A DNA stretch of 14,051 nucleotides, taken from assembly GCA_945952175.1 (NCBI GenBank), contig CAMFHW010000046.1, positions 1 through 14,051 on the forward strand, read 5' to 3'. Made by a program: the position numbers and the translations under genes. Below the pieces are notes generated by a model that worked only from the letters and a program-made list of their open reading frames with translations, searched no databases and was not told where the DNA came from. Shown here one piece after another: positions 6,650-11,653 of this stretch. Position 1 is the stretch's first letter. Every line of letters starts with the position of its first letter. The DNA is from an uncultured Phenylobacterium sp. (lineage in GTDB: Bacteria > Pseudomonadota > Alphaproteobacteria > Caulobacterales > Caulobacteraceae).

Positions 6650-9543
6650 GCCCGCTGACCGACAGCCTGAAGCCCTGCGGCCCGACGGTCGATCCGAAAG
6701 CGGCCGAACGCGCCCTGGACGTGCTGGCCGTGCGGGCCGAGGCCGGCGGCTGGGCGCCGGTCCTGGAGCGGGCCTGGCCGGCCCTGGCCCCGGTGTTCTC
6801 CGCGTCGGGCTATTTGGCGGGTCTTGCGCGGCGTGATCCAGGCCGGCTGCGCGACCTGCTGGAGGCCGATCCCGACGCGCGGTTCGAAGACCTGCTGGGA
6901 CGCACGCAGGCGCTGGCCGCGACCGACATCGAGACCGCCAAGCCTGGGCTGCGGACGCTGAAGGCCGAGGCCCATCTGCTGATCGCCCTGGCGGATCTTG
7001 GCGGGGTCTGGGACCTGGATGCTGTCACGTCCGCCCTGACCCGATTTGCGGACGCCGCCTTGCAGACTTCGCTCGCCGTCGCGGCGCGCGCCGAGGTCGA
7101 GGCGGGGCGGCTGGCGCGGATGGGCGAGGGCGATGCGGGCCCGGTCCCCGGCTTCTTCTGCATCGCCATGGGCAAGCACGGCGCCTTCGAGCTCAACTAT
7201 TCCAGCGATATCGACATCTCGGTCTTCTACGAGCCGGACCTGCTGCCGCTGGCCGACGGCGTGGAGAGCCAGGCCTTCGCGGTCCGCCTGACCCACCGCC
7301 TGGCCGACCTGATGCAGGACCGCACGGGCGACGGCTATGTCTTCCGCGTCGATCTGAGGCTGCGGCCCGATCCGGGCTCGACCCCGCCGGCCGTGCCGGT
7401 GCCCGCGGCCCTGGAATACTATGAGAGCGTCGGCCAGAACTGGGAGCGGGCGGCCTTCATCAAGGCCCGCGCCTGCGCCGGCGATATCCCGGTGGCGCGG
7501 GCGTTCCTGGCGGAGCTGACCCCATTCGTCTGGCGCAAGAACCTCGACTTCGCCGCCATCGCCGACATCCACTCGATCAAGCGCCAGATCCACATCCACA
7601 AGGTCGACGACCGGCTGAGCGCCAAGGGCATGGACCTGAAGCTTGGGCGGGGCGGGATCCGCGAGATCGAGTTCTATGTCCAGACCCAGCAGCTGATCCT
7701 CGGTGGCAGGCACCCGGACCTGCGCAGCCCACGCACCCTCGACGCCCTGGCGGCGCTGAACGCCGCCGGCCACGTGACCGACGCCGCCCTGGCCGATCTG
7801 ACCGAGGCCTATCGCGAACTGCGCGGCCTGGAGCATCGGGTGCAGATGCTGGCCGACGAGCAGACGCACCGGCTGCCGGACTCGGAGACCGAGCGGAAGA
7901 AGGTGGCGGCCCTGGCCGGCTTCGATCGCATCCGCAGCTTCGACGCCGCCGTCGAGCGGACCCTGAAGACCGTGAACCGCCGCTATGGCGAGCTGTTCCC
8001 GGACGAGGAGCAGCTGTCCTCGAAGTTCGGCAGCCTGATCTTCACCGGGGTCGACGATGACCCGGAGACGCTCGCCACCCTGTCGCGCATGGGCTTCTCC
8101 CATCCGGGCCGGGTCAGCCAGACCATCCGCGGCTGGCACCATGGCCACATCGCGGCGACGCGGACGGAGCGGGGCCGGGAGCTGTTCACGCGGCTGGCCC
8201 CCCGCCTGCTCGAGGCGGCCCAGGCGACCGGGTCGGCGGATGTCGCCTTCGACCGGTTCGCGGCCTTCTTCGGCCGGCTGTCGTCCGGGGTGCAGCTGCA
8301 GTCTCTGTTCCTCGCTCAGCCGGCGCTGTTCGAGCTGATCGTCCAGGTGATGGCCTATGCGCCGCGCCTGGCCGGCACCCTGGCGCGGCGGCCGGCGGCG
8401 ATCGACGCCATGCTGGACGGCGGCTTCTTCGAGCCCATCCGGCTGGAGGAGGACCGCCACGCCATGGCCCACGCGGTCGCCGCCGCCGACGGGTTCGAGG
8501 GCGCGATGGACGCCGTGCGCCGGGTGCATCGCGAGCAGGCGTTCCGCGTGGGCGTGCAGGTGATGAGCGGCGCGGCGGGGGCCGAAGTGGCCGGCCGCGC
8601 CTTCGCCGACCTGGCGGACCTGTGCCTGGAGAACCTGGCGCCAGCGGCCCTGGCGGAGGTGGAGCGGGTCGGCGGCGGCTTCGACGGCGACGTGGCTGTG
8701 GTGGCGCTCGGCAAGTGCGGCTCGCGCGAGATGAGCGCCCGCTCCGACCTCGACCTGATGACGCTCTATCGCGCCCGGACGCCCGGCGCGGCCTCGGAGA
8801 TCAAGGAGTGGAGCGCCGACGTCTTCTACGGAAGGTTCACCCAGCGGCTGATCGCGGCCCTGTCGACCCCGACCGGGGAGGGCGAACTCTACGAGGTCGA
8901 CATGCAGCTGCGGCCGTCCGGCACCAAGGGGCCGGTGGCGGTGAGCTTCGCGGCCTATGAGGACTACTACACGCGCGAAGCCGAGACCTGGGAGCTTCTG
9001 GCGCTTACCCGCGCGCGGGTGGCCTGGGCGACGAGCCCGGCTTTCGCCGCGGAGGCCGAGGCGGCGATCGAGGCGGCGCTGCGCCGGCCACGCGATCGGG
9101 CGCGCACCGCCCAGGACGTGCGCGAGATGCGCGAGCTGATGGAGCGCGAGCGTCCGCCCAAGGGCGACTGGGACCTGAAGCTCTCGCCCGGCGGCCTGGT
9201 CGACATCGAGTTCGCCGCCCAGTTCCTGCAACTCGCCCACGCGGAGGCGGGCGGTCCGCTGCGCGCCAACACCGCCGAGGCGCTGGAGGCCATCGAGGCG
9301 GCGGGCCTCGCGCCGGCCCAGCCCCTCGAGGCGCTGAAGGGCGCGTGGCGCCTGCAGCAGGACCTGAGCCAGCTTCTCAAGCTGGCCCTGACCGACGCCG
9401 ACGATCCGGCCGACCAGCCCAAGGGCTTCCGCCAGATCCTGGCGCGCGCCGGCCATACCCGGGACTTGAAGAGTCTCCGCGCCGCCCTGGACCGCGCCCG
9501 TCGCGAAGCGCGTTCCGCCTATGACGCCATTGTGCGGCCCTGA
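6646..9543 (+). CDS. glnE: Bifunctional glutamine synthetase adenylyltransferase/adenylyl-removing enzyme
   Basis: GlnE adenylylates glutamine synthetase when nitrogen is plentiful, lowering its activity, and removes AMP by phosphorolysis when nitrogen is scarce. It is usually directed by the PII protein. The 965-residue protein has the typical two-copy layout. The N-terminal nucleotidyltransferase domain carries GKHGAFELNYSSDIDIS with metal-binding D188 and D190 and should be the de-adenylylating site. The C-terminal one carries GKCGSREMSARSDLDLM with D701 and D703 and should be the adenylylating site. Each is followed by a helical PII-uridylyltransferase-like region, for example GRGGIREIEFYVQ and SPGGLVDIEFAAQ. 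All key residues are present and the length is close to the E. coli enzyme (about 946). The start ATG overlaps the kinase stop by four bases, so it is co-translated with a sensor kinase. Confidence 0.96.
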   Translation: MSPLTDSLKPCGPTVDPKAAERALDVLAVRAEAGGWAPVLERAWPALAPVFSASGYLAGLARRDPGRLRDLLEADPDARFEDLLGRTQALAATDIETAKPGLRTLKAEAHLLIALADLGGVWDLDAVTSALTRFADAALQTSLAVAARAEVEAGRLARMGEGDAGPVPGFFCIAMGKHGAFELNYSSDIDISVFYEPDLLPLADGVESQAFAVRLTHRLADLMQDRTGDGYVFRVDLRLRPDPGSTPPAVPVPAALEYYESVGQNWERAAFIKARACAGDIPVARAFLAELTPFVWRKNLDFAAIADIHSIKRQIHIHKVDDRLSAKGMDLKLGRGGIREIEFYVQTQQLILGGRHPDLRSPRTLDALAALNAAGHVTDAALADLTEAYRELRGLEHRVQMLADEQTHRLPDSETERKKVAALAGFDRIRSFDAAVERTLKTVNRRYGELFPDEEQLSSKFGSLIFTGVDDDPETLATLSRMGFSHPGRVSQTIRGWHHGHIAATRTERGRELFTRLAPRLLEAAQATGSADVAFDRFAAFFGRLSSGVQLQSLFLAQPALFELIVQVMAYAPRLAGTLARRPAAIDAMLDGGFFEPIRLEEDRHAMAHAVAAADGFEGAMDAVRRVHREQAFRVGVQVMSGAAGAEVAGRAFADLADLCLENLAPAALAEVERVGGGFDGDVAVVALGKCGSREMSARSDLDLMTLYRARTPGAASEIKEWSADVFYGRFTQRLIAALSTPTGEGELYEVDMQLRPSGTKGPVAVSFAAYEDYYTREAETWELLALTRARVAWATSPAFAAEAEAAIEAALRRPRDRARTAQDVREMRELMERERPPKGDWDLKLSPGGLVDIEFAAQFLQLAHAEAGGPLRANTAEALEAIEAAGLAPAQPLEALKGAWRLQQDLSQLLKLALTDADDPADQPKGFRQILARAGHTRDLKSLRAALDRARREARSAYDAIVRP

Positions 9544-9608
9544 TCGACGGAGATCGCGGGGCCGGGCGTTGAAGGTCTGACGGTCCAGCGCCTCCCTTGG
9601 GATCGTCG

Positions 9609-9614
9609 AAAGGA
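9609..9614 (+). promoter_or_regulatory. Ribosome binding site that sets the start of the EF-hand gene
   Basis: AAAGGA lies 6 bases before the ATG at 9621. It decides against the longer in-frame TTG start at 9597, which would place unneeded residues before a clean signal peptide. The rest of the 77-base gap 9544-9620 shows no strong promoter or terminator. Confidence 0.65.
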
Positions 9615-9620
9615 CAGGTG

Positions 9621-10067
9621 ATGACGCGTACCCTTCTTCTGGCCGCCGCGGCCTTGTCGCTCGCCGGCGCCGCCCACGCCCAGGGTGGCTTCGGCGGTGG
9701 TGGCGGACCGCCCGACCTCGACGCCGACCACGACGGCAAGGTCACGTTCGAGGAGTTCAAGGCGGGAGCCGGCGGTGGGCGGATGATGCAGCGCCTGGAC
9801 GCCGACCACGATGGCCGGATCAGCAAGGCCGAGTATCAGGTGATGGTCGACCGCATGAGCCGGTTCGGCGGGCCTGAGGCCGCCGAGCGCGCCGCCCAGC
9901 GCTTCGCCCAGGACGACGCCGATCACGACGGCTACCTGACGGCCGCCGAACTGGATGCGGCGGCCAAGCGGCGCTTCGACGCCGCCGACAGCAATCATGA
10001 TGGCTGGCTCAGTGGGGACGAACTGCTCACTATGCGCCAGAACCGCCGTGGCGGCGCGGGCGGCTAG
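9621..10067 (+). CDS. Exported EF-hand calcium-binding protein
   Basis: A small secreted protein of 148 residues. The signal peptide (LLLAAAALSLAGAAHA) should be cut after A20. A Gly-rich stretch is followed by four complete EF-hand loops: D34-E45, D60-E71, D99-E110 and D123-E134. Each has Asp at loop position 1, Asp/Asn at 3, Asp at 5, Gly at 6 and Glu at 12, so all four look able to bind Ca2+. Loops 1-3 share the core DADHDG and loop 4 has DSNHDG, so every loop has His at position 4. Loops pair as 1+2 and 3+4 with a longer spacer between the pairs. No enzymatic domain is seen. It lies 37 bases upstream of the sigma factor gene, in the same direction, and may be co-transcribed. A role as periplasmic calcium buffer or ligand sensor is inference. 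Confidence 0.9.
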   Translation: MTRTLLLAAAALSLAGAAHAQGGFGGGGGPPDLDADHDGKVTFEEFKAGAGGGRMMQRLDADHDGRISKAEYQVMVDRMSRFGGPEAAERAAQRFAQDDADHDGYLTAAELDAAAKRRFDAADSNHDGWLSGDELLTMRQNRRGGAGG

Positions 10068-10096
10068 GGCCGTCGCGCCAGGCCTGGGGGCGGGCC

Positions 10097-10104
10097 GAGG
10101 CGAG
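10097..10104 (+). promoter_or_regulatory. Ribosome binding site of the ECF sigma gene
   Basis: GAGGCGAG just before the GTG at 10105 is a fair Shine-Dalgarno region. The following GAGGTGAGG (10102-10110) could instead serve a TTG at 10111, so the start is uncertain by two codons. Confidence 0.4.
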
Positions 10105-10659
10105 GTGAGGTTGAGCGCGGGCGATCCCGACGAGGAATTGCTGAGCCGGGTGGCGGAGGGAGACCCCGCCGCGATCCGAGCGCTCGCCGCACGCAAGCTG
10201 CCGCGGCTGATGTCGCTGGCCGGCCGCATGCTGGGCGAGACGGCCGAGGCTGAGGACGTGGCCCAGGAGGCGATGATCCGCGCCTGGCGCCAGGCGCCCT
10301 CCTGGCGGCCGGGCGCGGCGAAGTTCGATACCTGGCTTCATCGGGTGGCGCTGAACCTCTGCTACGACCGTCTGCGCCGCCGGCGCGAGGTGGCGACGGA
10401 CAAGCCGCCCGAGGTGGCCGACGAGGGCCCGGCGCCCGATCGAGGCCTGCAGGCTCGGGACGTCGGGCTGCGGGTGGCGCAGGCGATGCGCGCCCTGCCC
10501 GAGCGCCAGCGCGAGGCGGTGACCCTGTGCCACTACCAGGAACTGGGGAACATCGAGGCCGCGAAGGTCATGGGGATCAGCGTGGAGGCGCTCGAAAGCC
10601 TCCTGTCGCGCGGTCGCCGTGCATTGCGGGCTGCTTTGTCGGATATGGTGGAGCCATGA
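10105..10659 (+). CDS. ECF-type RNA polymerase sigma factor
   Basis: An extracytoplasmic-function sigma factor of 184 residues with only regions 2 and 4, the normal ECF size. Region 2 (about 25-95) contains DVAQEAMIRAWR, for core binding and -10 recognition, and the family end WLHRVALNLCYDRLRRRR. A charged linker (about 96-121) follows. Region 4 (about 122-176) contains ALPERQREAVTLCHY and a helix-turn-helix ending SVEALESLLSRGRRAL, for -35 recognition. No extra C-terminal regulatory domain is present. The start GTG at 10105 is chosen because it follows the EF-hand stop and leaves the usual short leader. An upstream start would run inside the EF-hand gene. The stop overlaps the next ATG, as is usual for sigma/anti-sigma pairs. 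Its regulon and ECF subgroup cannot be told from this window. Confidence 0.92.
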   Translation: MRLSAGDPDEELLSRVAEGDPAAIRALAARKLPRLMSLAGRMLGETAEAEDVAQEAMIRAWRQAPSWRPGAAKFDTWLHRVALNLCYDRLRRRREVATDKPPEVADEGPAPDRGLQARDVGLRVAQAMRALPERQREAVTLCHYQELGNIEAAKVMGISVEALESLLSRGRRALRAALSDMVEP

Positions 10660-11093
10660 GGACGGGTGACATGACCCGAGAACGGTTCGAAGCGCTGGCG
10701 GAAGCGCATGGCGGCGCGATCGCGCGCTGGCCGGAGGAGGCGCGCGCCGCCGCCGAGGCCTTTGTCTCCGAACAGCCGCAGGCCGCCCGCGCGATCCTGG
10801 CGCGGGCCGAGAGCCTGGACGCCGCCCTCGACGCCTGGCGGCCGCCGGCGCCCGGCCACGCCCTGCGCGAGCGGGTGATCGCCGCCGCGCCCAAGGCCGT
10901 CCGCCGCGCGGTGCGCTGGACCTGGGTGATCGGCGCGGGCGCGGGCGCGGGCCTGTGCGCGGCCACCGCCGCCGGCCTGCTGCTGGGCGCGACCCTGTCG
11001 TTCCAGACCAGCCAGGCGGACGAGCCGGTGAGCTCGGTCATGACCGCCTACGAGGCGCCGGCCCTGGGCGAGCCGGTGGAGACGACGACGTGA
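10656..11093 (+). CDS. Single-pass membrane protein, candidate anti-sigma factor
   Basis: I do not recognise a named domain. The 145-residue protein has a charged, Ala-rich N-terminal part (about 1-85) containing RFEALAEAHGGAIARWP. One Gly/Ala-rich transmembrane helix lies at about 89-113, with a short acidic tail of about 30 residues. With the Arg-rich segment before the helix, the N-terminal part should be cytoplasmic and the tail periplasmic. This topology, and its place directly after an ECF sigma gene with a 4-base ATGA overlap, make it the best anti-sigma candidate. It would hold the sigma factor at the membrane, as CnrY does for CnrH. It lacks the His/Cys zinc motif of ZAS anti-sigmas. 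The ATG at 10671, in MTRERFEAL, is an alternative start. The function is inferred from context. Confidence 0.7.
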   Translation: MRTGDMTRERFEALAEAHGGAIARWPEEARAAAEAFVSEQPQAARAILARAESLDAALDAWRPPAPGHALRERVIAAAPKAVRRAVRWTWVIGAGAGAGLCAATAAGLLLGATLSFQTSQADEPVSSVMTAYEAPALGEPVETTT

Positions 11094-11596
11094 GCAGCCG
11101 CGGCCTGGCCATCGCGCTTTTCATCTCGATGGCGCTGAACCTGTTCGCGGTGGGCGCGGTGGTGGGCGGCTTCGTGATCGCCCAGCGCATGCATAGCGTT
11201 CAGCCCGGCCGGCCTGGCGCCCAGCAGCAACCCCTGTGGGCGGCCGCCGACGGCCTGCCCGCGGAACATCGCCAGGCCTATCGGGCGCTCTTGCGCGGCC
11301 AGGCGCTCGGGGTGGCCCAACAGGTCCGCGACGCCCGCATGGCGCGCCGCCGCGCCTGGGAGGGCCTTACGGCCGAACCCTTCGACCCGGCCGGCACCGC
11401 GAAGAACCTCGCCGACGCCCGCAATCTGGAAATGCAGGCTCGCGGCGGCGTCGAGGAGAAGATCGTCCAGTTCGCCGCGACCCTACCCCAGGCCGAACGG
11501 GCCGAACTGGCGGACGGCCTGGCCCGAAGCGCGCCGGGCGCCCGGCTGCTGCGCCGCGTCCGTGGCGGCGGCCCCGACGGCCCGCCCCAGCCCTGA
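11090..11596 (+). CDS. Membrane-anchored periplasmic metal sensor-like protein (CnrX/CpxP type)
   Basis: A 168-residue protein with an N-terminal uncleaved-looking membrane helix (about 5-31) and a helical, Arg/Ala-rich periplasmic domain. The domain has two related segments, LPAEHRQAYRALL (about 56-68) and LPQAERAELADGL (about 132-144), typical of LTxxQ/Metal_resist-type helical hairpins such as CpxP, ZraP and CnrX. A long central helix and the stretch LTAEPFDPA are also typical of proteins annotated as periplasmic heavy-metal sensors. Few His, Cys or Met residues are clustered, so actual metal binding is uncertain. The GTG start at 11090 overlaps the stop of the candidate anti-sigma gene (GTGA), so the two are probably made together. 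By analogy with CnrX it may relay a periplasmic signal to the anti-sigma factor. Confidence 0.75.
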   Translation: MSSRGLAIALFISMALNLFAVGAVVGGFVIAQRMHSVQPGRPGAQQQPLWAAADGLPAEHRQAYRALLRGQALGVAQQVRDARMARRRAWEGLTAEPFDPAGTAKNLADARNLEMQARGGVEEKIVQFAATLPQAERAELADGLARSAPGARLLRRVRGGGPDGPPQP

Positions 11597-11647
11597 GCCC
11601 TACTACCGCTCATCCCCACTTTCGCGGGGATGCACGGAGTCAGGGCT
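11596..11647. repeat. Nested inverted repeat filling the convergent gap
   Basis: AGCCCT (11596-11601) and AGGGCT (11642-11647) are exact reverse complements and enclose the inner hairpin at 11611-11632. Almost the whole 57-base gap can thus fold into one two-step structure. The inner part resembles the dispersed palindromes with a CCCGCNNNNGCGGG core found in many proteobacteria, so it may be a genomic repeat. Copy number cannot be judged from one window. Confidence 0.4.
11611..11632. terminator. Stem-loop between convergent genes, possible bidirectional terminator
   Basis: CATCCCC (11611-11617) pairs with GGGGATG (11626-11632). One further C-G pair follows after an A/C mismatch, leaving a TTTC loop. 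It lies between the stops of two convergent genes, where a terminator is expected. No T-run follows on either strand, so it is not a canonical intrinsic terminator. Confidence 0.4.
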
Positions 11648-11653
11648 GCTCCT

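Noticed and set aside
6223..9456. A 1077-codon open frame on the minus strand opposite glnE and the kinase end
   Set aside because: It is a shadow caused by high GC in the third codon position of glnE. The translation is low-complexity, rich in Arg, Gly, Gln and His, and has no family motif.
9604..9607. CGTC as a possible ECF-type -10 element upstream of the EF-hand gene
   Set aside because: It is only 13 bases from the ATG, next to the ribosome binding site, and has no convincing GGAAC-like -35 element at the right spacing, so autoregulation by the sigma factor cannot be claimed.
9955..10104. Longer N-terminus for the ECF sigma factor
   Set aside because: It would lie inside the EF-hand gene, has no sigma features, and the ECF match begins only after the GTG at 10105.
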